Under the pieces are notes generated by a model, which ran no database searches, was not told the origin of the DNA, and worked only from the letters and a program-made list of their open reading frames with translations. A stretch of DNA of 39,650 nucleotides from an uncultured Holdemanella sp. (lineage in GTDB: Bacteria > Bacillota_I > Bacilli_A > Erysipelotrichales > Erysipelotrichaceae). The first letter of the stretch is position 1; each line of letters starts with the position of its first letter. Below, piece after piece: positions 17,748 through 24,066 of the stretch. The position numbers and the translations under genes are program-made. The stretch covers positions 1 to 39,650 of the forward strand of contig NZ_CAKVMR010000014.1 in the NCBI RefSeq assembly GCF_934772795.1. Direction: 5' to 3'.

Positions 17748-17824
17748 CAAAAATAAAAAGCGAGCCCTATCGATTGGTTACGATAGTGATTCGCTAGTTT
17801 GCCGTCTGATGACGACCTTCGTCA
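17748..17824 (-). ncRNA. AbiF-associated structured small RNA (candidate RNA antitoxin)
   Basis: Read on the minus strand, the segment starts just after a promoter and forms two hairpins. The first is TGACGA-AGG-TCGTCA. The second is a composite stem with outer arms AGCGA/TCGCT and inner arms CTATCG/CGATAG, an 8-nt loop, and then a T-rich tail (17759-17749) that makes it an intrinsic terminator. The product would be about 75 nt, convergent with the abi gene. Conserved RNAs next to abiF genes have been described as the AbiF RNA motif, and AbiF-RNA pairs have been proposed to act as toxin-antitoxin systems. Assignment to that motif is from memory of the association and the structure, not a covariance search. 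No open reading frame fits inside. Confidence 0.75.
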
Positions 17825-17829
17825 CTGGT

Positions 17830-17857
17830 AATATACCACACATCTGTGAAAATGCAA
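17830..17857 (-). promoter_or_regulatory. Promoter of the Abi-associated small RNA
   Basis: On the minus strand, TTGCAT (17857-17852) and TATATT (17835-17830) are separated by 16 bp. Transcription would start near 17824, exactly at the 5' end of the structured RNA. Confidence 0.7.
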
Positions 17858-17911
17858 GGAAATTATTAAGCACTAATTGAGGCCTTCTGATTCAAAAATG
17901 GTAATGTCATA

Positions 17912-17965
17912 GTGAAACCAATTCATTCTTAATAATTGTCATACTTCCTTTAATATTTGTTCCAT
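17912..17965. repeat. 54-bp direct repeat, copy 1 (hydrolase 3' end plus fic start remnant)
   Basis: This aligns without gaps to 18772-18825 with 6 mismatches by hand count. On the minus strand it encodes the last residues of the hydrolase (MEQILKEV, stop) overlapping by ATGA with a fic-like start (MTIIKNELVS) that then hits a stop. It is a remnant of a second copy of the hydrolase-fic junction. Confidence 0.88.
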
Positions 17966-17966
17966 A

Positions 17967-18106
17967 ATTCCACATGGGCCCATTAGCCGTATGGATTGGT
18001 ATGGGAGCCGTTTGGACGATTCGTTCATTTATTTTCTTAGCTCGTTTTAAAACAAATAAGTGGCTCGAACATAAGGTTATCTAACACAAAAGGAGTAGTT
18101 CACGCT
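17967..18106 (+). repeat. 140-bp direct repeat, copy B (duplicate MATE 3' end)
   Basis: This is a gapless copy of 16417-16556. It begins abruptly one base after the hydrolase remnant, within the MATE frame, and continues past the copy A breakpoint into the intact second arm of the hairpin at 18105-18114. It encodes only the tail of the exporter and cannot be expressed as a protein. Confidence 0.93.
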
Positions 18107-18114
18107 ACTCCTTT
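18089..18114. terminator. Hairpin between the MATE-end copy and fic, bidirectional
   Basis: AAAGGAGTAG (18089-18098) pairs perfectly with CTACTCCTTT (18105-18114) around TTCACG. It overlaps the fic stop codon. T tails are short in both directions, so it may be a weak bidirectional terminator. It is probably the original MATE terminator. Confidence 0.6.
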
Positions 18115-18802
18115 AAAAATCAAATTGTTCGCAAACAGAAGCATAAATATCTTGTTGTGTTAAAAGAGTATCAATTAAATAATTTCTTTCAAAATCCCAT
18201 TCTTTTAAGCCACGCAGATAAAATGCACGATCTCGATCTAAGAGTACAAATGGAATACAATTATTCTGTAGACATTGTTTAAACATAATCATCCGTCCAG
18301 TACGTCCATTTCCATCGCCAAACGGATATATTCTTTCAAAACAAACATGAAATTCTACAATATCTTCAAATGATAGAACCCCTTTATTTTGAAACTTTTC
18401 CAACAAAGCATCTAATTCCGTTTCAACATCAGCTGGTTTTGTCGTTTTAAAAGGATTTATCATTCCAATCCCATTAACTCTTACTTTAAAACCACCCACA
18501 TTGTATGCTGGATTATCCTCATAAGACGTACCTCTTTTCAAAATCATATTCATTTGAATCATCATTTCTTTTGATAATGGTTCATCCACTGTTTTTAACA
18601 TATAATCAAACAACCGAAAATGATTTCGTGCTTCTAGTGCATCATCTGAATGAATTGTTAAATCGTTCGTTTCAAATATTTGTATGATTTGATCCTTAGA
18701 CAATTTAGAGCCTTCAATTTTATTTGAATGATACGCAAAGTTAATTTGTGTCCACACATACAAATCCTTATGTGAAATCAATACATTTTTAATATTTGTC
18801 AT
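18113..18802 (-). CDS. Fic-domain protein with Tyr in place of the catalytic His
   Basis: Fic proteins usually transfer AMP from ATP to Ser, Thr or Tyr of target proteins. This 229-residue protein has the inhibitory-helix motif SNKIEG (residues 26-31, form S/TxxxEG) at the N-terminus, as in class II Fic proteins that self-inhibit, and a Fic core motif at 152-170, HVCFERIYPFGDGNGRTGR. In active enzymes the core reads HPFx(D/E)GNGR. Here the first His is Tyr159, while the ATP-binding GNGR and both Arg are kept. Either activity is lost or the chemistry differs. The start overlaps the hydrolase stop by 4 bp (ATGA), so the two are translationally coupled. The C-terminus ends in a hairpin shared with the MATE-end copy. 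Confidence 0.88.
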   Translation of the reverse strand: MTNIKNVLISHKDLYVWTQINFAYHSNKIEGSKLSKDQIIQIFETNDLTIHSDDALEARNHFRLFDYMLKTVDEPLSKEMMIQMNMILKRGTSYEDNPAYNVGGFKVRVNGIGMINPFKTTKPADVETELDALLEKFQNKGVLSFEDIVEFHVCFERIYPFGDGNGRTGRMIMFKQCLQNNCIPFVLLDRDRAFYLRGLKEWDFERNYLIDTLLTQQDIYASVCEQFDF

Positions 18803-18825
18803 ACTTCTTTAAATATTTGTTCCAT
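18772..18825. repeat. 54-bp direct repeat, copy 2 (native hydrolase-fic junction)
   Basis: This is the in-place counterpart of 17912-17965, covering the hydrolase stop, the ATGA overlap and the first codons of fic. Similarity ends within codon 11 of fic on one side and at the ATG-Glu codons of the hydrolase on the other. Confidence 0.88.
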
Positions 18826-19542
18826 GAAATACTGTAGTTGTACTTTCCACCAAGGCCAGTCATGATACACATCATAACCCCAGAAATCACACCAAGCCTC
18901 GATGTGTTGATCATAAAGGATGGTGCTAAATCGTCTTAAAGATTCAACACATTCTTGTTCCCAATTGCCTTGGCCTACACAAAAGATCAATTTAGATTGT
19001 TTATATAATTCCATATAGGGATGATCTAAAGACATATTTTTCATGTAGGCACATGGATTATTATGGTATGTATTTTCATCATGATAATCTCCATAGAACA
19101 GTTCTGTATCATAAATACCCGATAGGGCTAATAAAGTATCGAATTGTTTAGGAAAACGGAAAATCAAATTTGTGGCATGTGTTGCTCCAAGACTTGCCCC
19201 CGTAACCATCCATTTATCATGATTATTCATCTTTTCTTGTACACTAGGAATTAACTCAGTAAGAATATATTCAATCCACAGTTCATGTTTCAACATACGA
19301 ACCTTTGTGTTATAAGGATAGGACCATGTTTCTAAATCCAAAGTATCACATGTTACGATTGTTAATTGATTGGCTTCGATCCATTTGGAAACTTCATGAA
19401 TCATACCACGATCTTCCCATTCAAAGAAACGTCCATTTTGACTTGGAATGGCCAGACATAATTTGCCGCCTTGACCATAGATTTTATATTCCATTTCGCG
19501 ATCCAAACAATTTGAATACTCTTTTATATATTGTACTTGCAT
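18799..19542 (-). CDS. Alpha/beta hydrolase (esterase D-like)
   Basis: This 247-residue cytoplasmic alpha/beta hydrolase has its nucleophile elbow at GASLGATHA (Ser in GxSxG). It has CDTLDLETW after the second strand and a C-terminal DVYHDWPWW, where the His would complete the triad. The sequence resembles the putative-esterase (esterase D/feruloyl-esterase-like) family, but the substrate is unknown. It has no signal peptide. It is the first gene of a two-gene operon with fic. A minus-strand extended -10 (TGGTATAAT, 19583-19575) precedes it, divergent from typA. Confidence 0.78.
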   Translation of the reverse strand: MQVQYIKEYSNCLDREMEYKIYGQGGKLCLAIPSQNGRFFEWEDRGMIHEVSKWIEANQLTIVTCDTLDLETWSYPYNTKVRMLKHELWIEYILTELIPSVQEKMNNHDKWMVTGASLGATHATNLIFRFPKQFDTLLALSGIYDTELFYGDYHDENTYHNNPCAYMKNMSLDHPYMELYKQSKLIFCVGQGNWEQECVESLRRFSTILYDQHIEAWCDFWGYDVYHDWPWWKVQLQYFMEQIFKEV

Positions 19543-19589
19543 GGTGTTACCCCTTTCAGAAAAATTTTGTTTTATTATACCACATTTTA

Positions 19590-19618
19590 TTGAGTTTTAA
19601 GGTTTCTTGCTTTATAAT
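19590..19618 (+). promoter_or_regulatory. typA promoter
   Basis: TTGAGT (19590-19595), a 17-bp spacer and TATAAT (19613-19618) form a near-consensus sigma-A promoter about 25 bp upstream of the typA RBS. Confidence 0.8.
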
Positions 19619-19651
19619 TGTACTGTTTTTGACAGGAAAGTGAGTGACAGT

Positions 19652-21481
19652 ATGTCCAATAAAGAAAAAATTCTTAACATTGCCGTTATCGCCCACGTTG
19701 ATGCCGGTAAAAGTACGTTAGTAGATGCGTTTTTAAGACAGAGTGATGTTTTCCGTGACAACGAAGAAGTTGTAAACTGTATCATGGACTCAAACGATCT
19801 AGAACGTGAACGTGGAATTACGATTTATTCTAAAAACTGTTCCGTTATTCATAACGGTGTAAAAATTAATATTGTAGATACGCCAGGCCACGCCGACTTC
19901 TCAAGTGAAGTTGAACGTATTATCCGTACCGTAGATACAGTTATCTTATTGGTTGATGCGAGTGAAGGTCCAATGCCTCAGACTCGTTTCGTATTATCAA
20001 AGGCTTTGGAAATTGGATTAAAACCAATTCTATTGATCAACAAAATCGATAAGAAAGACCAAAGAGCTGAAGAAGTTGTCGATGAAGTTTACGAATTGTT
20101 CTTAGACTTAAATGCCAACGACGAACAATTAGACTTCCCTATCCTTTATGGTGTAGCTAGAGAAGGACGCGTTCAATACGACCTTAAAACACCTAGCGAC
20201 AACATCGACCCATTATTCGATACAATCTTAAAACATTGTGATGTATATCCAGATATGGATGAAGAACCTCTTCAAATGCAAGTATCTGCCTTGGCATATG
20301 ATGAATACATTGGTCGTTTAGGAATTGGACGTTTATATTCTGGTGTTCTAAAACAAGGCCAACAATACATTCGTTGTAACCAATCTGGATTGAATGCCAA
20401 AGAAAGCTTATCTAAGTTATTCGTATACAAAGGATTATCTAGAACAAGTGTTCAAGAAGCACACTCTGGTGATATCGTAGTTATCGCGGGTATGCCAGAT
20501 ATTAGTATTGGTGATACAATCTGTACAGCCGATCACATTGAACCAATGGAACACATTGAAATTGAAGAACCAACACTATCTATGAACTTCCACGTAAACT
20601 CAAGTCCATTCGCCGGACAAAGTGGTAAGTACGTGACAAGTCGTAACTTAAAAGAAAGACTTGAAAAAGAACTAGAAGTAAACGTTGGTTTAAAGGTTGA
20701 ACCAACCGATTCAGCCGATTGCTTCAAAGTCAGTGGTCGTGGTGAATTACATATTTCTGTATTGATTGAAAATATGCGTCGTGAAGGATATGAACTAGCT
20801 GTTTCTAAGCCAGAGGTTATCCTACACAAAGATGAAAATGGACACAAAGTAGAGCCAATCGAAGAAGTTGTATGTTTAGCTCCAGAAGAATATTCAGGAA
20901 CCATCATCAACAAATTAAATCTTCGTAAGGGTGTTATGCAAGACATGTCTGAAGAAAATGGATATGTTAAGATCGTCTATACAGCACCTACTCGTGGACT
21001 ATTAGGTTTCCGTTCTGAATTTATCAATGATACACACGGTGAAGGTACATTAGTACGTCGTATTAGTGGTTATGAACCATATAAAGGAGAAATCGCACAA
21101 CGTATGGAAGGTGCTATGATTTCAACTGAAACAGGTGAAGCTATGACTTACGCATTATGGAACCTTCAAGAACGTGGTCAATTATTCATTTCTCCACAAA
21201 CACCAGTTTATGAAGGTATGATCATTGGTCAAAGTTCTAAAAACATCGATTTGGATGTGAACCCATTAAAGAACAAGAAATTAACTGCCATCCGTTCAAG
21301 TGGTCGTGATGAAGCGATGTTATTAACTCCACCAAAAATCTTCTCTCTAGAAGAAGCATTAGAGTGGATCAACGATGATGAATTAGTAGAAGTTACACCA
21401 GATGCAATTCGTATCCGTAAAAAAGGTTTAACAGCTCTAGATCGTCGTAACTTATATCGTCAAAAGATGAATGCTCAATAA
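19652..21481 (+). CDS. typA: Ribosome-associated translational GTPase TypA/BipA
   Basis: TypA is an EF-G-like GTPase that binds the 70S ribosome and aids 50S assembly, stress and cold adaptation. Using the ATG at 19652 (AGGAAAG upstream) gives 609 residues, the normal length; an upstream in-frame extension lies inside the promoter and is rejected. The G1 motif is AHVDAGKST (residues 14-22), with ERERGIT (switch I), DTPGHADF (G3) and NKIDKKD (G4). Domain II, the EF-G-like domain III/V (GRGELHISVLIENMRREGYEL) and the TypA-specific C-terminal domain ending near RKKGLTALDRR follow. It is monocistronic with its own promoter and terminator. Confidence 0.97.
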   Translation: MSNKEKILNIAVIAHVDAGKSTLVDAFLRQSDVFRDNEEVVNCIMDSNDLERERGITIYSKNCSVIHNGVKINIVDTPGHADFSSEVERIIRTVDTVILLVDASEGPMPQTRFVLSKALEIGLKPILLINKIDKKDQRAEEVVDEVYELFLDLNANDEQLDFPILYGVAREGRVQYDLKTPSDNIDPLFDTILKHCDVYPDMDEEPLQMQVSALAYDEYIGRLGIGRLYSGVLKQGQQYIRCNQSGLNAKESLSKLFVYKGLSRTSVQEAHSGDIVVIAGMPDISIGDTICTADHIEPMEHIEIEEPTLSMNFHVNSSPFAGQSGKYVTSRNLKERLEKELEVNVGLKVEPTDSADCFKVSGRGELHISVLIENMRREGYELAVSKPEVILHKDENGHKVEPIEEVVCLAPEEYSGTIINKLNLRKGVMQDMSEENGYVKIVYTAPTRGLLGFRSEFINDTHGEGTLVRRISGYEPYKGEIAQRMEGAMISTETGEAMTYALWNLQERGQLFISPQTPVYEGMIIGQSSKNIDLDVNPLKNKKLTAIRSSGRDEAMLLTPPKIFSLEEALEWINDDELVEVTPDAIRIRKKGLTALDRRNLYRQKMNAQ

Positions 21482-21529
21482 TTAAAAGGATCCAAAAATC
21501 AAGGACAAATATCTGACAGTTCTTGTTAA

Positions 21530-21561
21530 ATGAGTGTCACATATAGTGATGCTCATTTTTT
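21530..21561 (+). terminator. Terminator of typA
   Basis: An 11-bp stem (21530-21540 with 21546-21556, two G-U pairs) has a 5-nt loop and is followed by a run of T. Confidence 0.85.
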
Positions 21562-21624
21562 TATGCTTGTCATTTGTCTGGTACTATGTCAAGAATGACT
21601 CATAAAATAGATAATTTTTAAATT

Positions 21625-21909
21625 CTAATGCTTTGAATAGTAATTATTCTCATATTGATTTGGCGATTCATAACCACATTGACTATGAATTCGTATTGTG
21701 TTGTAGAATATTTCAATATATTCGAAACACAAATCATATGCATAATTCAAAGTACGATTTAACCATTCTCTTTAAATTGTTGAATGAAAAGATTCTATGC
21801 ATACATTTTCCCAAGGTGCGCCCTTCTTTGAAAAGCTTATAATCAATCCTTTCGCAGATTTATACCTTAAACTTACGACGTATACGACGCTAGTACAAGG
21901 TGGACCATT
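21625..21909 (-). pseudogene. IS3-family (OrfB) transposase, C-terminal fragment
   Basis: The minus-strand frame shows the C-terminal third of an IS3-type DDE transposase: NGPPCTS, then SFSKKGAPWENVCIESFHST (carrying the conserved Glu of DDE), REWLNR, YIEIFYNTIRIHSQCGYESP. A TAA replaces a Lys codon after HSTI, and stops lie just upstream of NGPP. It is dead. No complete element or clear inverted repeats remain. Positions 21562-21624 show nothing else recognisable. Confidence 0.85.
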
Positions 21910-22237
21910 TTTCAAAGACACTTATCATGCACATTTCAAACTTCGATACGCATCTAGCACGAATACCAAAAAACTAGGAGTTCATCTATTGCACCATGCA
22001 CATTCTCTAACATGGACATGCCAGCTTATGACAGATTATCTTCCCTATTTTCCGGTTTCATCTAGTATGAAAGACAACCATTTTAAGTATAAGAATTATC
22101 TATTTTTTTAAACCTCTTTAGATCCACTGTAAAATCTTAAATATTCAAGAAAGGTAAAAGAAAAAATATCTAAAATTATATAGGGATAAATCACCCTTTA
22201 AAAGTCATAGGAATTTTTACTTTAAGAAAGTGAAGAC
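21910..22237. other. Gene-free, decayed stretch
   Basis: There is no gene, tRNA or clear regulatory site here. A plus-strand open frame runs across most of it and the IS3 remnant, but it lacks any RBS and resembles no family I know. The stretch is probably eroded mobile DNA. Confidence 0.5.
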
Positions 22238-22275
22238 CTTTAAACACTTCTAGGGTTTACTCTCTATCTTTTTTG
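22238..22275. repeat. Degenerate copy of a structured repeat (pair with 23867-23909)
   Basis: It begins CCTTTAAACACT and continues ..TAGGGTTT, matching 20 of the first 22 bases of 23867-23888, then diverges. The copies flank the DUF6431 fragment and the RhuM gene in the same orientation. Confidence 0.5.
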
Positions 22276-22314
22276 TTACAGTATTTTTAGAAAGGATTGG
22301 ACGTAAATAAAAAA

Positions 22315-22353
22315 GGTAGAAATCCTTCACCGACCAAAGTTGCGATTTCTACC
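22315..22353. repeat. Hairpin (10-bp inverted repeat) before the DUF6431 fragment
   Basis: GGTAGAAATC (22315-22324) and GATTTCTACC (22344-22353) are perfect inverted repeats with a 19-nt loop. It could be an element terminus or an RNA structure; there is no T tail, so it is not a terminator. Confidence 0.5.
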
Positions 22354-22372
22354 CGTCCTCTTAGACAATATT

Positions 22373-22657
22373 ATGATGCTGAAAATTACCAACGACTTCA
22401 ACATGATTTTGAATGAAAATGATTATCAGGCTTTTGTTGCTTCGATTGATCTGCTTTCTTTACATTGTCCTGTTTGTAGTGTCGTTGGACTTTTTATCTT
22501 ATATGGACACTACAAAATATTTGTGATTATTGATGATATTACCAGTGGTGATTGTAACATTGAAATACCTGTTCAACATATCCAATGTACTCAATGTAAA
22601 TCCACTCATGCTTTGCTTCCAACTAATTTTGTTCCTTATGCTCATATCATACGCTAA
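22373..22657 (+). pseudogene. DUF6431-type transposon-associated protein, truncated
   Basis: This 94-residue frame, from paired ATGs at 22373, has a zinc-knuckle pattern: CPVC near the start, a GHYK segment, then CTQCKSTHALLPTNFVPYAHI. That last block is the hallmark of DUF6431 proteins found within or beside insertion sequences in Bacillota. Those are usually around 180 residues or longer. This one stops directly after the PYAHI block and has no convincing RBS. It is therefore a truncated remnant. The family's function is not established. Confidence 0.6.
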
Positions 22658-22696
22658 TAATAAGCATTATATATGCCCTCCAATTCATTATACAAG

Positions 22697-23701
22697 CTAT
22701 TTTCTTTTTACTTCCTTGGAAACCTCTTTAATGCTTTCAAGATATGCTTTTTCGACTGGTGTCAAAGTAATCTCCTGATATTTTCTGTATTCTGACTTTG
22801 CTTTCTCCAATGCCTGTTTATGACTTACAGAACCGGAACCAGTTAAAAGCTTTCTGTTTCCTGATGACAACACACTATCCAGCTGCTTTACATAATCATC
22901 CATATACATTGGTTTATGTTCAATTGCATTAATTTCAGCCAGATCAAAATAACCAGATACAAGATTGTTTAATACTTTGAGTTCATTTTCTTCAAGATAA
23001 TTCTTTGCAATTCCTATATCCTTTAATGCTGGTAATTCTCCGGCAAATGAAGTAAGTCCCATAAACGGCTTTTCTGCATCTACCCGCTGATATATAACCT
23101 CTGCTGCAGTATGACCATGTGCTGCATAGTGAAGTTTATTCTGAACAATTTTAAAGAATTTAACAGACTCTTCGCTATGAGGATCGTAATCTACACTCGT
23201 AGCATACAAATCAAGAACCTGACGATACAAGACCTTTTCTGAAGATCTAATATCCCTGATTCTGTCAAGTAACTCTTTCCAGTAATTTCCTCCACTATTT
23301 CCTTTCAAGCGCTCGTCATCTATCGTAAATCCCTTAATCATATATTCTTTTAACCGCTGTGTTGCCCACTGCCTGAATCTTGTTGCAATCACTGATTTAA
23401 TACGGTATCCAAGAGAGATAATCATATCTAAATTGTAATAAGTAACATTATATGTTTTTCCATCATCTGCAGTTGTTCGGAATTTCCGAACAACTGAATC
23501 CTTATCCAGCTCCCCTTCTTCGAATATATGCTTTATATGTTCACTTATATTTGATTTACTGCATTGATATAATTCAGTAAGCTGCTGTTGTGTCAGCCAC
23601 ACTGTATCATCTTCTATTTTAACTTCTATATTTGTCTGCCCATCATCAGTCTGATATATAAGTATTTCCCCATATTCATCGGTTCCAATTTTATCTTCCA
23701 T
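22697..23701 (-). CDS. RhuM-family (virulence RhuM/COG3943) protein
   Basis: This 334-residue protein has the RhuM N-terminal module: WLTQQQLTELYQCSKSNISE, a winged-helix-like DNA-binding segment, followed by DSVVRKFRTTADDGKTYNV and NLDMIISLGYRIKS. The C-terminal half contains AHGHTAAEVIYQRVDAEK and PMYMDDYV. RhuM proteins are widespread on mobile islands, and recent work links the family to phage defence and toxin-like roles; the mechanism is not settled. I chose the ATG at 23701 because GGAG lies 8-9 bases upstream; a GTG two codons earlier is less well placed. Codon use is less AT-biased than neighbours, and it sits in transposon debris, so transfer is likely. Confidence 0.85.
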   Translation of the reverse strand: MEDKIGTDEYGEILIYQTDDGQTNIEVKIEDDTVWLTQQQLTELYQCSKSNISEHIKHIFEEGELDKDSVVRKFRTTADDGKTYNVTYYNLDMIISLGYRIKSVIATRFRQWATQRLKEYMIKGFTIDDERLKGNSGGNYWKELLDRIRDIRSSEKVLYRQVLDLYATSVDYDPHSEESVKFFKIVQNKLHYAAHGHTAAEVIYQRVDAEKPFMGLTSFAGELPALKDIGIAKNYLEENELKVLNNLVSGYFDLAEINAIEHKPMYMDDYVKQLDSVLSSGNRKLLTGSGSVSHKQALEKAKSEYRKYQEITLTPVEKAYLESIKEVSKEVKRK

Positions 23702-23739
23702 AAGCACTACTCCAATCCATTACTTTTAAACTATGAAAT

Positions 23740-23757
23740 GTGAACACATGTGTTCAC
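23740..23757. promoter_or_regulatory. 18-bp perfect palindrome upstream of the RhuM gene
   Basis: GTGAACACATGTGTTCAC is perfectly symmetric and centred 47 bp before the RhuM start. It looks like an operator. The RhuM protein itself, with its helix-turn-helix-like N-terminus, is a candidate binder. Confidence 0.55.
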
Positions 23758-23866
23758 TATTGTCCCAACCAAATTTTATCATTGTTCCAACCTCTGTTCA
23801 ACCGTAAGCGAGGAATAGAACACATATTAAAAGATCCAATTTGTAATGATCTGCTCCCTAGTTAAT

Positions 23867-23909
23867 CCTTTAAACACTCATAGGGTTTTCAACCCTACAT
23901 CTTTTAAAG
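23867..23909. repeat. Structured repeat with two nested stems
   Basis: CTTTAAA (23868-23874) pairs with TTTAAAG (23903-23909), enclosing TAGGGTT (23881-23887) paired to AACCCTA (23891-23897) around TTC. A degenerate copy lies at 22238-22275. The rest of 23710-24026, apart from the palindrome, holds no gene I can support. Confidence 0.55.
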
Positions 23910-24019
23910 CCAACTTTTAGTCGACCCTATCTAATTTTGGAGTACCAAAAGAAATTGCTTTGCACCCGTATACTAAGGATAGGTCTGAACACCTACCCAT
24001 TTCTATTTAAATTGCGTAC

Positions 24020-24047
24020 AAATAAAGGTAGGTGCATAACACCTACC
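24020..24047 (-). terminator. Terminator of the lemA-DUF2207 operon
   Basis: GGTAGGTG (24027-24034) pairs with CACCTACC (24040-24047) around 5 nt; on the minus strand it is followed by TTTATTT. A third CACCTACC at 23990-23997 could pair alternatively with the first arm. Confidence 0.75.
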
Positions 24048-24066
24048 ACAGTACACAGTTCATCTA

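Noticed and set aside
17967..18106. A second, truncated MATE gene as a functional coding unit
   Set aside because: The segment covers only the last codons and the 3' untranslated region, begins mid-gene and has no start or promoter.
21797..22111. Plus-strand open frame of 104 codons between typA and the DUF6431 fragment
   Set aside because: Its first part is antisense to the recognisable IS3 transposase remnant, it has no RBS, and the rest resembles no known family.
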